Positions 7,524-16,620 of a stretch of 64,000 bases of DNA are shown here, in pieces (the stretch's first letter is position 1; every line of letters starts with the position of its first letter). The translations under genes and the position numbers were made by a program. The notes below the pieces were generated by a model. It ran no database searches. It had not been told where the DNA came from and saw only the letters and a list, made by a program, of their open reading frames with translations. The stretch lies in the NCBI GenBank assembly GCA_029624675.1, contig JARSSP010000047.1:1-64000 (forward strand), read 5' to 3'. This DNA comes from Candidatus Contendibacter sp. (lineage in GTDB: Bacteria; Pseudomonadota; Gammaproteobacteria; Competibacterales; Competibacteraceae).

Positions 7524-9383
7524 ATGATCCTCCTGCTCCTGATTCTGATCGCGCTCGCTCGGCCCTGTCTTGCCGCGTCGTCCGGCGCCAGCGTCGAAAT
7601 CCCGGAATCGGGCGTGACGATCCGCGAAGCCCTGGCAACCGTTACCTTCGATGGCGAGGCGCCGTCCGATTCGAACAGAGTTCGCCTGCCCTATCGCTGG
7701 GATGATTTCTCTAGCCGACGGGATGGACAGGCTCGATTTGAGATCCGGCTCGATCCGCTCAAGCACGCGCTCGATGGACCGCGCGCGATTTATTTGGCCA
7801 AGGTCGGCAATCAATTTGAGGCGCGGGTCAACGGCGTCCTCGTCAGCGCGCCTCTTAATGCCCAGAGCGTGCGCCTCGATCTTGCCAAGGCTCCCCGGCT
7901 GGTGACTATTCCCCAATCACTGTTGCGGGGCGACGACCGGCTGGAAATCACGATTCGGGCGCAGTTCTTGCGCCGCGGTGGTTTGTCGGTGATTTACTTT
8001 GGCGTCGAAAGCGACTTGCAGCGGGAATTCAGCACGGTCTACCAATGGCGCATCATGGGGTCGCTGGTCGTGGTTGGCATCAGCGTGGCGCTGGGGGTGT
8101 TCTCCCTTTTGCTCTGGTCGCGGCAGCGAGTCGCCTTGTATCGGGTGTTCGGCATCGCCGAACTGGTCTGGGCTTTTCGCGTCGCCGACGTGCTGATCGA
8201 TGAACCGCCGCTTGACTGGCCCGCCTGGGGCGTGGCGGTCGCTTTTGCCTACGCGCTCTACGTCGGCTTTACCGCCCGGCTGACCATGCTGGTGCTGGAC
8301 GTGGAGCGAGGCTGGTTCCGGCCGGCTTGGCGGGCGTATCTTCTCGGCGCGGCCGCGACCAGCACGATCGGGTTTACGCAGGGTTACGTGATGCTTTGGA
8401 CAACCTGGCTGGGACTCATGATTGGTCTGGCTATGCTTTGCGCGGGCGTCGCGGTCCGCTTCGCTTGGCTCGGCCGCAGGCTCGATCAGGCGCTGCTGGC
8501 CTTTTCCCTCGTGGTCTCGGTGCTGGTCGGCATCCGGGATTGGACTTACGTCTGGTTCACCCCGGATGCCTTTGGCGAGACTTCGTGGGTCCGGTACGTG
8601 TCGATTCTGTTCTGCTTGACGATGGGCTTTATCATCGCGGATCGCTACACTCGCGCCGCCCGCGAATTGCACGCCCTGAATCAAACCCTCGCCGAGCGGG
8701 TGGCCGAACGGGAGCGGCAGCTTGCCGTCTCCTTCGAACGGACCCGGGAAGCCCTGCAACAGGCCGCCGTGCTGGCGGAACGCCAACGCCTGATGCGCGA
8801 CATGCACGATGGGTTGGGAAGCCGGTTGAGCGGCGCGCTTGGGGTGCTGCGCCGCGACGACGCCTCATCCCACTCGGTCGCGGTCGAATATATCAGCGAA
8901 GCGCTTGAAGAATTGAAGCTCGCGGTCGACTCGCTTCAGGACTACGGAGGGGATATCGACACCGTGCTGGGCCATCTGCGCTATCGGTTGCGGGATCGCC
9001 TGAAAGCGGCTGGCGTGAGCCTGGTTTGGCGGGCGCAACCGCTGCCGCCGTTCAAGGAACTCACGCCGACCGGCGTCCGCAGCATCCAACATTTGATGCT
9101 GGAGGTCATCGCCAACGCGATGCGGCACGGCGCCGCCACCGAGATCGTGGTGACGACCCGCTTCGATCCGGAAGCCGATTGCGCGTGGATCGTAATCGAG
9201 GACAATGGACGGGGGTTCGATCCCCACGCCATCCAGGGGGGTCGCGGCCTGACCCTCATCAGGCAGCGGGCGCGGGAGTTGGGCGGGGAAGCCGCGATCG
9301 GAGTCGGTCCTGGCGGCGGCTGTCAGGTGCGAGTGCGGTTGTCGTATCGACCGGCGGAATCCCCGGAATACCGCCAAGCCTAA
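7524..9383 (+). CDS. Membrane sensor histidine kinase (7TM, HisKA_3 type)
   Basis: 619 residues. An N-terminal signal peptide (MILLLLILIALARPCLA) precedes a periplasmic beta-rich domain (about 22-175), seven hydrophobic helices (about 178-372), a coiled coil (380-420), and a HisKA_3 dimerisation domain with phospho-acceptor His428 in MRDMHDGLGSRL. The HATPase domain shows N-box NAMRHGA, DNGRGFDP and GRGLTLIRQRA. The layout resembles the 7TMR-DISM kinases, which partner NarL-type regulators such as the gene directly upstream. The start at 7524 gives a clean signal peptide; the open frame upstream overlaps the regulator. The ligand is unknown. Confidence 0.88.
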   Translation: MILLLLILIALARPCLAASSGASVEIPESGVTIREALATVTFDGEAPSDSNRVRLPYRWDDFSSRRDGQARFEIRLDPLKHALDGPRAIYLAKVGNQFEARVNGVLVSAPLNAQSVRLDLAKAPRLVTIPQSLLRGDDRLEITIRAQFLRRGGLSVIYFGVESDLQREFSTVYQWRIMGSLVVVGISVALGVFSLLLWSRQRVALYRVFGIAELVWAFRVADVLIDEPPLDWPAWGVAVAFAYALYVGFTARLTMLVLDVERGWFRPAWRAYLLGAAATSTIGFTQGYVMLWTTWLGLMIGLAMLCAGVAVRFAWLGRRLDQALLAFSLVVSVLVGIRDWTYVWFTPDAFGETSWVRYVSILFCLTMGFIIADRYTRAARELHALNQTLAERVAERERQLAVSFERTREALQQAAVLAERQRLMRDMHDGLGSRLSGALGVLRRDDASSHSVAVEYISEALEELKLAVDSLQDYGGDIDTVLGHLRYRLRDRLKAAGVSLVWRAQPLPPFKELTPTGVRSIQHLMLEVIANAMRHGAATEIVVTTRFDPEADCAWIVIEDNGRGFDPHAIQGGRGLTLIRQRARELGGEAAIGVGPGGGCQVRVRLSYRPAESPEYRQA

Positions 9384-9404
9384 CGATCCGACAGAGTGAT
9401 TTGA

Positions 9405-9502
9405 TTCATCGGCAACGAGGCAAATCCATGGACATTCAGGTTAAATACTTCGCCAGCCTGCGCGACCGCCTGGGTCGTTCCGAGGATCGACTTGCCGCAA
9501 CC
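9405..9502. repeat. Left copy of moaD 5' region (direct repeat with 13155-13252)
   Basis: From TTCATCGGCAACGAGGCA through the first 25 moaD codons this stretch matches 13155-13252 with about a dozen scattered substitutions, including the 20-odd bases upstream of the ATG. The two copies are in the same orientation about 3.75 kb apart and bracket the cupin/E1/oxidoreductase genes. Confidence 0.9.
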
Positions 9503-9643
9503 AAGATGCGCGACTTCAACAACAACGAACCGGTGCGCGGGATGACACTGGAGCACTACTCCGGCATGACCGAGCGGCATTTGCAACGGATCATCGAAAC
9601 CACGACCCAGGAATGACCATTGCTGGATGTGCTGGTCATCCAC
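9428..9643 (+). pseudogene. Broken moaD-moaE fusion remnant
   Basis: The ATG at 9428 opens the MoaD N-terminus (MDIQVKYFASLRDRLG, 25 codons). At about 9503 the sequence jumps directly into the middle of MoaE ([18 protein letters not shown]). Relative to the intact genes at 13178-13852, roughly 276-279 bp are missing: the rest of moaD, the moaD-moaE junction and the first ~39 moaE codons. The frame then hits TGA at 9614-9616, where intact moaE has a TGG Trp codon, and recognisable similarity continues to about 9643. Without the MoaD Gly-Gly tail or most of MoaE it cannot make molybdopterin synthase. The 62-residue product could still be translated but is probably inert. Confidence 0.88.
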
Positions 9644-9819
9644 CCGGCCTTGCGCTGGTGCTCTTTCACGATGGCGGTCGTATCGTGCGCCTGCACTTGC
9701 ACCTGGCGCCGCGACCGCCGCGTGGCGAGGAAGACTGAGCGGCGAACTTTTCGGATCGCTGGCGCATCCTCGATTTGACGGTACTCGGACCGTTGTCCCA
9801 CTCAAACTGGAGAATCGAT

Positions 9820-10200
9820 ATGCACGCGAACAGAAACGACCTCCCCGTGACCCTTGAGGCGGGGGCAGCCTACAGCCGCGATACCCAATGGGGCGAGATG
9901 AACGTAGCGTTCGAAGGATTTCCCGCGGGCATGGACACCCGACCGCTGTTCAAGGGCTTACCGGAGGACCGCTGCCAATGCCCGCATTGGGGCGTGTTGC
10001 TCAAGGGGCGGCTGAAGATCCTCTATGCCGAAGGTGAAGAGGTGGTGACGGCCGGTCAGGCCTACTACCTGCCACCGGGCCACAATGTCGTGGTCGAGGA
10101 GGACTGCGAACTGGTGGAGTTCAGTCCCCAACACGATTACGACCGCACTCTGCAAGCCGTCGCCCGCAACCTGCAGAACGCCGGGACTCCTCCGGCCTGA
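9820..10200 (+). CDS. Small cupin-domain protein
   Basis: 126 residues with a single cupin fold: FKGLPEDRCQCPHWGVLLKGRLKILYAEGEEVVTAGQAYYLPPGHNVVVEEDCELVEFSP. The usual first cupin histidine pair is reduced (one His in CPHWG), so metal binding is uncertain. GGAG precedes the ATG at 9820. It is the first gene of the segment bracketed by the moaD repeats, and a rho-independent terminator follows it. Function unknown; cupins of this size are often sensors or small isomerases or dioxygenases. Confidence 0.7.
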   Translation: MHANRNDLPVTLEAGAAYSRDTQWGEMNVAFEGFPAGMDTRPLFKGLPEDRCQCPHWGVLLKGRLKILYAEGEEVVTAGQAYYLPPGHNVVVEEDCELVEFSPQHDYDRTLQAVARNLQNAGTPPA

Positions 10201-10269
10201 CGGCTACCCCATCGGCGAACCGCGCCGCGAACTGGGTCTAACTGGCGGTGCGAGCCACCCGATCCATCC

Positions 10270-10292
10270 GCCCCTCTTTGGGGCAGTTTTTT
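10270..10292 (+). terminator. Rho-independent terminator after the cupin gene
   Basis: GCCCC (10270-10274), loop TCTTT, GGGGC (10280-10284), then AG and a run of six T. It separates the cupin gene from the E1 genes, which therefore need their own promoter within 10293-10470. Confidence 0.8.
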
Positions 10293-10474
10293 CATTAACG
10301 GCTGCGAGAGTGATGGTGGGCATTCTTGCGCGATCCTGAGTGATTTGGTAGGAATCTTTTCACCCATGACGCCTCTAACCGCCCAGTTTGTGTAGCCCTA
10401 TGTGGTTAAAACGCAGCTATCTGTAATCTTCATTAGCAGATGCGTGATGCAACCCAACACGCTGAAAGGCCAAC

Positions 10475-11437
10475 ATGGAAACGATATTGACCGAACGCAG
10501 CCCGCTCGGCATGCACGAGAGCATGCTGCTGACCCGGGCCTATGAAGAGAAGCTGGCGGCACTGTTCGCGGCTGGTAATTTCCCGATGACCTGTTCGTCG
10601 CAAGGGCAGGAGGCTTCCGCCGTTGGCGTGGTACGCGCGCTCGGGCCGGACGACCAGATTCTCACCAACCACCGCAGCGCCGGCCATCTAATCGCCCGCG
10701 GCGCTGACCCCGGCCGCATGATCGCCGAAGTCATGGGCAAGGCTACCGGCTACTGCGGCGGTAAGAGCGGCACCCTGCACATCTCGGTAAAGGAATTGGG
10801 GGTCATGCTCACCTCCACCATCGTCGGCGGCGAGTTATCGTTGGCCACGGGTGTGGCGCTGTCGAAAAAAATGCTCAAACAACCGGGTATCGTCGCTTGT
10901 TTCTTCGGTGACGGCGCGGCCTGCGAAGGCATTTTCCATGAGTCGCTAAATCTCGCCTCAGTGTGGAATCTGCCGATTCTCTACGTCTGCGAAAACAATC
11001 AATGGCAGGCCTTTGTCCATCGCCGCGAGACCATGGTCGCCGACCACCTCAGCCCAAGGGCCGCGTCATACGGAATCGCCAGCACCACCGTCGACGGTAA
11101 CGACGCCAACGCCGTGCTGAAATCCGCGCTGGCCGCGGTCGAGCAGATTCGCCAGACGGGCCAGCCCTATCTGCTTGAGACCTACACCTACCGCCAGAAA
11201 GGTCACATTTCCTTCGACGATCAGGCGCACGTCGATCCGAGCGAACTTGCCCATTGGCTAACGCTCGACCCCATTACCCGCATGGAGCGGCACTTGCGGG
11301 AAATCGCCGGCTTCACCACCGGTGAACTTGCCGCCTTGCGCACCAAAGCGCAAGAACGCATCGATGCCGCCTTGGAATTTGCTCGGCAATCCCCCTACCC
11401 CGATCCGTCGGCGCTGACCACCGACGTTTACGCTTGA
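10475..11437 (+). CDS. Thiamine-diphosphate 2-oxoacid/acetoin dehydrogenase E1, alpha subunit
   Basis: 320 residues of the E1-alpha family (pyruvate, branched-chain or acetoin dehydrogenase). The TPP/Mg motif is GDGAACEGIFHESLNLASVWNLP followed by CENNQW; the N-terminal region has SSQGQEA and a conserved HRSAGHLIARGADP. The short length and lack of a lipoyl or extended N-terminus fit acetoin dehydrogenase or related alpha subunits better than mitochondrial-like PDH. The beta subunit starts 10 bp downstream, and the two form the alpha2beta2 decarboxylase. No E2 or E3 gene is in the window, so either those are encoded elsewhere or the E1 acts alone. Confidence 0.85.
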   Translation: METILTERSPLGMHESMLLTRAYEEKLAALFAAGNFPMTCSSQGQEASAVGVVRALGPDDQILTNHRSAGHLIARGADPGRMIAEVMGKATGYCGGKSGTLHISVKELGVMLTSTIVGGELSLATGVALSKKMLKQPGIVACFFGDGAACEGIFHESLNLASVWNLPILYVCENNQWQAFVHRRETMVADHLSPRAASYGIASTTVDGNDANAVLKSALAAVEQIRQTGQPYLLETYTYRQKGHISFDDQAHVDPSELAHWLTLDPITRMERHLREIAGFTTGELAALRTKAQERIDAALEFARQSPYPDPSALTTDVYA

Positions 11438-11447
11438 AGAAGCCACC

Positions 11448-12407
11448 ATGCCACACATCACCGTCGAACAAGCGATTGGCCAGGCGCTGATTGAAGAGAT
11501 GCAACACGATCCGCGCGTGCTGATTTTTGGCGAGGGCGTCGCCACCACGCAGCCGCACCTGGTGCAACAGTTCGGGGCCGAGCGCGTACGTAATACCCCG
11601 CTCGCCGAAGCCATCATCGCCGGCACCGCCGTCGGCGCCGCCGCAACTGGCCTGCGCCCGGTCATCGATATGCTCTTCGCGCCGTTTCTCGCCTACGCGA
11701 TGGATGCCATCGTCAACAGCGCCGGCAAGCTGCGCTACATGTCCGGCGGGCAATTCGCATTCCCACTCGTGGTGCTGGCCAAGACCGGCGCCGGCTGGGG
11801 CGTGGGTGCCCAGCACACGCACAACCTTGAAGCGTGGTTCGTGCACAGCCCGGGTCTCAAGGTCGTCATGCCCTCCACCGCCGCCGATTTCAAGGGCTTG
11901 CTCAAAAGCGCCATCCGCGACGACAATCCGGTGCTGTTTTTCAACGACATGACGCTGGGCCACCACGCCGGTGAGGTTGAAGAAGGCGAAGCCGCGCTAG
12001 TACCGCTCGGGAAGGCGGTGGTTGCGCGCCCGGGTCGGGACGTCACACTGGTGTCCTACGCCAAGGGTATGCACGCTTGCTGGCAAGCTGCGGAAATGCT
12101 GGCCGCGCAGCACATCGAGGCGGAATTGATCGACCTCCGCACGCTGAAACCGCTCGATGAGGAGACGGTGTTGGCATCGGTGCGTAAAACCGGGCGGCTG
12201 GTGGTGGTCCATGAAGCCGGGCCGTTGTGCGGCGTGGGGTCGGAGATTGCCGCGCTGGTTGCCGAAAAAGCCTTCTCGGCACTGAAAACGCCCATACGCC
12301 GCGTCACCAGTCCGGATGTACCCACGCCATCGTCCCATGCGCTGGAGCAAGCCTTTCTGCCCCAAGCACCCACCGTGGTCGCCACCGTGCGCTCGCTGCT
12401 CGACTAA
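11448..12407 (+). CDS. 2-oxoacid/acetoin dehydrogenase E1, beta subunit
   Basis: 319 residues with the transketolase pyrimidine-binding domain in the N-terminal half (LIFGEGVATTQPHLVQQFGAERVRNTPLAEAIIAGTAVGAA) and the transketolase C-terminal domain (ELIDLRTLKPLDEETVLASVRKTGRLVVVHEA). The catalytic Glu is in NTPLAEA context. Immediately downstream of the alpha subunit, same strand. Intergenic 12408-12549 holds no recognisable gene. Substrate not determinable from the sequence. Confidence 0.87.
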   Translation: MPHITVEQAIGQALIEEMQHDPRVLIFGEGVATTQPHLVQQFGAERVRNTPLAEAIIAGTAVGAAATGLRPVIDMLFAPFLAYAMDAIVNSAGKLRYMSGGQFAFPLVVLAKTGAGWGVGAQHTHNLEAWFVHSPGLKVVMPSTAADFKGLLKSAIRDDNPVLFFNDMTLGHHAGEVEEGEAALVPLGKAVVARPGRDVTLVSYAKGMHACWQAAEMLAAQHIEAELIDLRTLKPLDEETVLASVRKTGRLVVVHEAGPLCGVGSEIAALVAEKAFSALKTPIRRVTSPDVPTPSSHALEQAFLPQAPTVVATVRSLLD

Positions 12408-12549
12408 GTAGCATGAGTTCCAGATCAGGATGGGAGCGCCGGGAGCGGAACCTGCTAAAGTTTTTGGTTGACAGTCTGATCCAGACCACGTCGTGAAGCA
12501 TAAACAAGCGGTCAGCATGACTTTCGAAACCATCACAGGAGCATGAATC

Positions 12550-13146
12550 ATGAAAATCGCCATCATCGGTAAGGGCAACATGGGCAGCGGGCTCGCCAAG
12601 CTGGCCTCCCAAGCCGGACACACCGTACTGATTGGTTCCAGGGACCCCGCGCAACCGCCGCTGGCCGCCATTCAAGAGGCGGAGCTGGTCATCCTGGCCA
12701 TGCCCTACGCAGCCGCTCTCGCGCTAGCGGAAGACGCGGCTACCCGTCAGGCGTTGGCGGGCAAAACGGTTATTGACATCACCAATCCTCTGGCGGCTGA
12801 CTACATGAGTCTGACCATCGGCCATAGCACATCCGCGGGCGAAGAGATCGCCAAGCGATTGCTGGGCGCGAAGGTCGTCAAAGCCTTCAACACCCTCTTC
12901 GCCGATGTGGTGAGTCTGCGCGCGGCGGGCGCGAAGGTCACGGCCACCGTACTGGTCGCGGGTGACGACGAGGATGCCAAGCGTACTGCCATCGAGCTTG
13001 CAAGCTCCTTTGGCTTTGAGTCCATCGACGCCGGAGCGCTTTCCAACGCTCGTTACCTGGAACCCATCACCGAGCAGCTCATTCACCTCGCTTACGTCAA
13101 GGGTATGGGTACGAAGATCGGTTTTGCCCTTGTGAGGATAACCTGA
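12550..13146 (+). CDS. NADPH-dependent F420-reductase-like dinucleotide-binding protein
   Basis: 198 residues with a Rossmann fold from the first residues (MKIAIIGKGNMGSGLAKLASQAGHTVLIGSRDP) and the ITNP..AADY segment plus VKAFNT typical of the F420-dependent NADP oxidoreductase/YjgR-like family (PF03807). AGGAG precedes the ATG. Many bacteria without F420 carry such proteins, acting on unknown substrates. Last gene before the right moaD repeat, ending 9 bp before it. Confidence 0.75.
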   Translation: MKIAIIGKGNMGSGLAKLASQAGHTVLIGSRDPAQPPLAAIQEAELVILAMPYAAALALAEDAATRQALAGKTVIDITNPLAADYMSLTIGHSTSAGEEIAKRLLGAKVVKAFNTLFADVVSLRAAGAKVTATVLVAGDDEDAKRTAIELASSFGFESIDAGALSNARYLEPITEQLIHLAYVKGMGTKIGFALVRIT

Positions 13147-13154
13147 TAATCCCA

Positions 13155-13252
13155 TTCATCGGCAACGAGGCAGGCCCATGGGCATCCAGGTTAAATACTT
13201 CGCCAGTCTGCGCGACCGGCTGGGCCGCGCCGAGGATCGGCTCGCCGCCACC
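13155..13252. repeat. Right copy of moaD 5' region
   Basis: Direct-repeat partner of 9405-9502. Here it continues into an intact moaD gene, which suggests this is the parental copy or the reconstituted one after the duplication. Confidence 0.88.
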
Positions 13253-13411
13253 GAGGGAATGACCGTCGCGGCGGTTTGGGCGGCGCTGTGGCCGAAAACG
13301 CCGTTGCCGCCGAACACGCTGACGGCGGTGAACATGGAGTACGCCAGCCTGGAACAAAGCGTGCGCGACGGCGATGAGGTGGCATTTTTCCCGCCGGTGA
13401 CCGGAGGGTAG
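13178..13411 (+). CDS. moaD: Molybdopterin synthase small subunit MoaD
   Basis: 77 residues, the usual MoaD length, with the ubiquitin-like fold and the essential C-terminal Gly-Gly (..FFPPVTGG) that is adenylylated and thiocarboxylated to donate sulfur to precursor Z. moaE follows 3 bp downstream. No moaA, moaB or moaC gene is present in the window. It is the intact counterpart of the remnant at 9428. Confidence 0.93.
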   Translation: MGIQVKYFASLRDRLGRAEDRLAATEGMTVAAVWAALWPKTPLPPNTLTAVNMEYASLEQSVRDGDEVAFFPPVTGG

Positions 13412-13414
13412 GTC

Positions 13415-13852
13415 ATGACCATCGAACTGCGGCGCGCATCCTTCGAGCCACTGGTGGAATTGGGGCGCTACCAGGTTAGCCAAGGCGAATTGCAGGGTCG
13501 GTACGGCGCCACGGCGATCTTCGTCGGCACAATGCGCGACTTCAACGACGGCGAGCCAGTACGCGGGATGACGCTAGAGCATTATCCCGGTATGACCGAG
13601 CGGCATTTACAACAAATCGTCGAAACCGCGACCCAGAAATGGTCGTTGCTGGATGCCTTGGTCATCCATCGGGTCGGCGAATTGCGGCCCAACGATCCCA
13701 TCGTGCTGGTGGCGGTGTGGTCGACGCATCGGGCGGCAGCGTTCGCGGCCTGCCGCTTCATCATGGAGGAATTGAAGTCGAAGGCGCCGTTCTGGAAGCG
13801 CGAGGACGCCGCCACCGGGACGCGCTGGGTCGAACACAACACGCCCGGTTAG
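13415..13852 (+). CDS. moaE: Molybdopterin synthase catalytic subunit MoaE
   Basis: 145 residues, typical of MoaE. Recognisable family segments are [56 protein letters not shown] and [16 protein letters not shown] with the active-site Lys pair. Forms the heterotetramer with MoaD that makes molybdopterin. Molybdenum cofactor users in the window include the MsrP homologue at 49206-50120. Confidence 0.93.
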   Translation: MTIELRRASFEPLVELGRYQVSQGELQGRYGATAIFVGTMRDFNDGEPVRGMTLEHYPGMTERHLQQIVETATQKWSLLDALVIHRVGELRPNDPIVLVAVWSTHRAAAFAACRFIMEELKSKAPFWKREDAATGTRWVEHNTPG

Positions 13853-13905
13853 TTGGAAAATACGGCACGGGTGCGTTCCGGCGGGCTATCCGTTATGCTG
13901 CCCGA

Positions 13906-14541
13906 ATGAATGAATTCGCTCCCAACCCACTCATTGCCCGCCGCTTCCGAGGTTTTCTTCCGGTCATCATCGACGTCGAAACTGGCGGCGTCAACGCCCA
14001 GACCGATGCCCTGCTGGAAATCGCCGCCGTGATCGTCCGCATGGACTGGCAGGGGTATCTGCGTCCCGCCGGCACGCTGGCCCATCACGTTCAACCCTTT
14101 CCGGGCGCGCGGCTGGATCCAGCCTCGATGGCGGTGAACGGTATCGATCCCGACCATCCCTTTCGGTTCGCAGTGCTGGAGCATGAAGCCTTGGAGGCTA
14201 TCTTCCGGGAAGTGCGCCGGGAGATGCGGGAAACCGGCTGCACCCGCGCCATTTTGGTGGGTCACAACGCCTTTTTCGACTTGGCGTTTCTGAACGCGGC
14301 GGCGGCCCGCGCCAAGGTCAAGCGCAATCCCTTCCATCCGTTCAGCAACTTCGATACCGTTTCCTTGGCTGGATTGGTCTACGGCCAGACGGTACTGGCT
14401 CGGGCACTTCAGGCGGCGGGCATCCCGTGGAACGAACGCGAGGCGCATTCGGCCATTTACGACGCCGAGCGCACGGCGGAACTGTTCTGTCAAATCGTCA
14501 ACCGCTGGCGGGAAATGGGTGGCTGGGCGGCGGATGATTAA
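13906..14541 (+). CDS. rnt: Ribonuclease T (DEDD 3'-5' exoribonuclease)
   Basis: 211 residues. DEDDh exonuclease motifs: Exo [15 protein letters not shown], Exo [14 protein letters not shown], Exo [17 protein letters not shown]. RNase T trims the 3' ends of tRNA and other stable RNAs in gammaproteobacteria. The ATG at 13906 gives the conserved N-terminus and replaces a much longer open frame that would overlap moaE. Its stop overlaps by 4 bp the stop of the convergent hybrid kinase gene. Confidence 0.92.
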   Translation: MNEFAPNPLIARRFRGFLPVIIDVETGGVNAQTDALLEIAAVIVRMDWQGYLRPAGTLAHHVQPFPGARLDPASMAVNGIDPDHPFRFAVLEHEALEAIFREVRREMRETGCTRAILVGHNAFFDLAFLNAAAARAKVKRNPFHPFSNFDTVSLAGLVYGQTVLARALQAAGIPWNEREAHSAIYDAERTAELFCQIVNRWREMGGWAADD

Positions 14542-16619
14542 CCGCTGCATCGAGGCAAAGCATTCCCTGCCCCCCGACTGGATTCCCCTGGCTCCGCGCC
14601 CGGTGTTTCGCCGGCCTTGCCAGGCGCATCGAGCCAGCGCGAGAGTACTGCGGCCAACTGCTCCCGACTGAACGGCTTGCTCAAATAATCATCCATGCCA
14701 GCGGTGATGCAGCGTTCGCGAAACCCCTTGTTGACGCCGGCGGTCAGGGCGACGACCGGGATTCGGCGCTGGCCCGGCGGTTCCCGCCGCCGTAGCTCGG
14801 CGGTGGTTTCGAAGCCGTCCATGATCGGCATATAGCAGTCCATCAGCACCAAATCGAAGCGTTCCTGATCCAGCGCCACCAACGCCTGTTGGCCATCGTC
14901 GACCGCGATGAACTGGCAACCTAGCAATTCCAACATGGCGGTGGCCACCGCCTGATTGACCGCGTTGTCTTCCACCACCAACACCCTGGCCTTGAAAGTC
15001 GTTGGGACACCAGCGCTCGGGGTGGCGCGCGGCGAGGGCGCGGTTTGCTCGTTGGCGCCGCTGGTCATCAGACGGACCGTGAACCAGAACCGAGAACCCT
15101 GCCTGAAGACGCTCTCAACATTGATGTCGCCGCCCATCAATCGCACCAGACGGCGCGAGATGGCCAAGCCGAGCCCCGTGCCGCCATGGCGTCGCGTGGC
15201 CGAGCCATCGGCTTGCACGAAGGATTCAAAAATCCGGGCCTGCGCTTCCAGGGCGATGCCAATGCCGGTATCGGTGACATCGATGCGCGCGATCAGCGCC
15301 GCAACGTCGCGTTCCAGTAGTCGCAGATGGATCGCCACCTCGCCCGTCTCGGTGAATTTGATAGCGTTCCCCACCAGGTTAACCACGACCTGCCGCAGCC
15401 GGATGGGATCGCCGCGCACGGAGGTGGGAAAATCCGGCGCCAGATCCGCGCGCAGTCGCAAACCCTTGGCGCGCGCCCGTTCGCCGAACGCCGCCGCTGT
15501 TTCCTCCAGCATTTCGCGCAAATCGAAATCCACGGACCGCAACTCCAGTTTGCCCGCCTCGATCCTGGAGAAATCCAGGATCTCATCGATCAAGCCGAGC
15601 AACGTCCGGCCGGACTGCACCAGGATGCTGGCGTAGCGTCGTTGTTCGTTATTCAGGGAGGTGCCCAGGAGCAGTTCCGCCATGCCCAACACCCCGTTCA
15701 GGGGGGTGCGGATCTCATGGCTCATGGTGGCCAAAAATTCCGATTTGGCCTGACTGGCGGCCTCGGCGGCCATCTTGGCTTGTTGTAGCTCCCACGTGCG
15801 CTTTTCGACCAGTTCCTCCAGATAGTCGCGGTAGCGGCGCAGTTCCGCCTCAATCCGGCGGCGCTCGGTCACATCGCGGAATACCAGTACTCCCCCCATC
15901 CTGTTGCCCTGTTCATCGCGGATGGGAGCGGCGCTGTCGTCGATGGGGCATTCCTCGCCGTCCCTGGTGACCAGTAGCGTTGGATTGGCCAAATCCGTCG
16001 CGATCCCGGTCTCAAGCGCGCGGTTAAGGGGATTCGGGGGCGGCAGTCGCGTGGCTTCGTCGACGATCTGGAACACGTCCGCGAGGGGTTTGCCAGCGGC
16101 CTCTTCCTGCCGCCAGCCAGTCAGGCGTTCCGCCTGTGGATTCAAAAAGGCGACGGTGTTATGGGCATCGGTGGCGATCACCGCATCCCCAATGCTGTTC
16201 AAGGTGGTCTCCAGCCAATGCTTGCTTTCCTTCAGCTTGCGTTCCATGCCGTGGCGATACAGCGCCATTTCGAGGGTGGAGCGCAAGTCCGCCTCCTCGA
16301 ACGGCTTGATCAGGTACGCGAAAGGACCGGTCACCTTGGCCCGCGCCAGGGTGTGGTCATCCGAGTAGGCGGTCAGATAGACGACCGGCACGTCGAGGCA
16401 TTCCTGAATCTGGGTGGCGGCGGTAATCCCATCCATATCGCCTTCCAGCATGATGTCCATCAGCACCAGATCGGGCCGGAGCGCAAGGGTCTGGCGCACG
16501 GCCTCCTCGCCGGAGGCGACCACCGCGGGCACTTCGTACCCAAGATTGCGCAGGGTGCGCTGGATCGACAGGGCGATGAGCCCCTCGTCCTCAACGACCA
16601 TGACGTTTGCTTTCATCAT
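14538..16619 (-). CDS. REC-PAS-histidine kinase-REC hybrid sensor
   Basis: 693 residues: receiver domain (about 5-120, Asp55 in [11 protein letters not shown]), PAS (135-255), HisKA with phospho-acceptor His301 in [15 protein letters not shown], HATPase (405-520; N-box [24 protein letters not shown]), then a second receiver (547-665, Asp594 in [13 protein letters not shown]). No transmembrane segment, so cytoplasmic. Its start lies one base after the stop of the giant kinase gene upstream on the same strand, so the two are cotranscribed and probably form a phosphorelay in which the large kinase phosphorylates the N-terminal receiver. There is no HPt or output regulator nearby. Confidence 0.9.
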   Translation of the reverse strand: MMKANVMVVEDEGLIALSIQRTLRNLGYEVPAVVASGEEAVRQTLALRPDLVLMDIMLEGDMDGITAATQIQECLDVPVVYLTAYSDDHTLARAKVTGPFAYLIKPFEEADLRSTLEMALYRHGMERKLKESKHWLETTLNSIGDAVIATDAHNTVAFLNPQAERLTGWRQEEAAGKPLADVFQIVDEATRLPPPNPLNRALETGIATDLANPTLLVTRDGEECPIDDSAAPIRDEQGNRMGGVLVFRDVTERRRIEAELRRYRDYLEELVEKRTWELQQAKMAAEAASQAKSEFLATMSHEIRTPLNGVLGMAELLLGTSLNNEQRRYASILVQSGRTLLGLIDEILDFSRIEAGKLELRSVDFDLREMLEETAAAFGERARAKGLRLRADLAPDFPTSVRGDPIRLRQVVVNLVGNAIKFTETGEVAIHLRLLERDVAALIARIDVTDTGIGIALEAQARIFESFVQADGSATRRHGGTGLGLAISRRLVRLMGGDINVESVFRQGSRFWFTVRLMTSGANEQTAPSPRATPSAGVPTTFKARVLVVEDNAVNQAVATAMLELLGCQFIAVDDGQQALVALDQERFDLVLMDCYMPIMDGFETTAELRRREPPGQRRIPVVALTAGVNKGFRERCITAGMDDYLSKPFSREQLAAVLSRWLDAPGKAGETPGAEPGESSRGAGNALPRCSG

Positions 16620-16620
16620 G

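Noticed and set aside
9617..9819. Small ORFs between the moaDE remnant and the cupin gene
   Set aside because: No family similarity, no ribosome-binding site; after about 9643 the DNA shows neither moaE similarity nor another gene.
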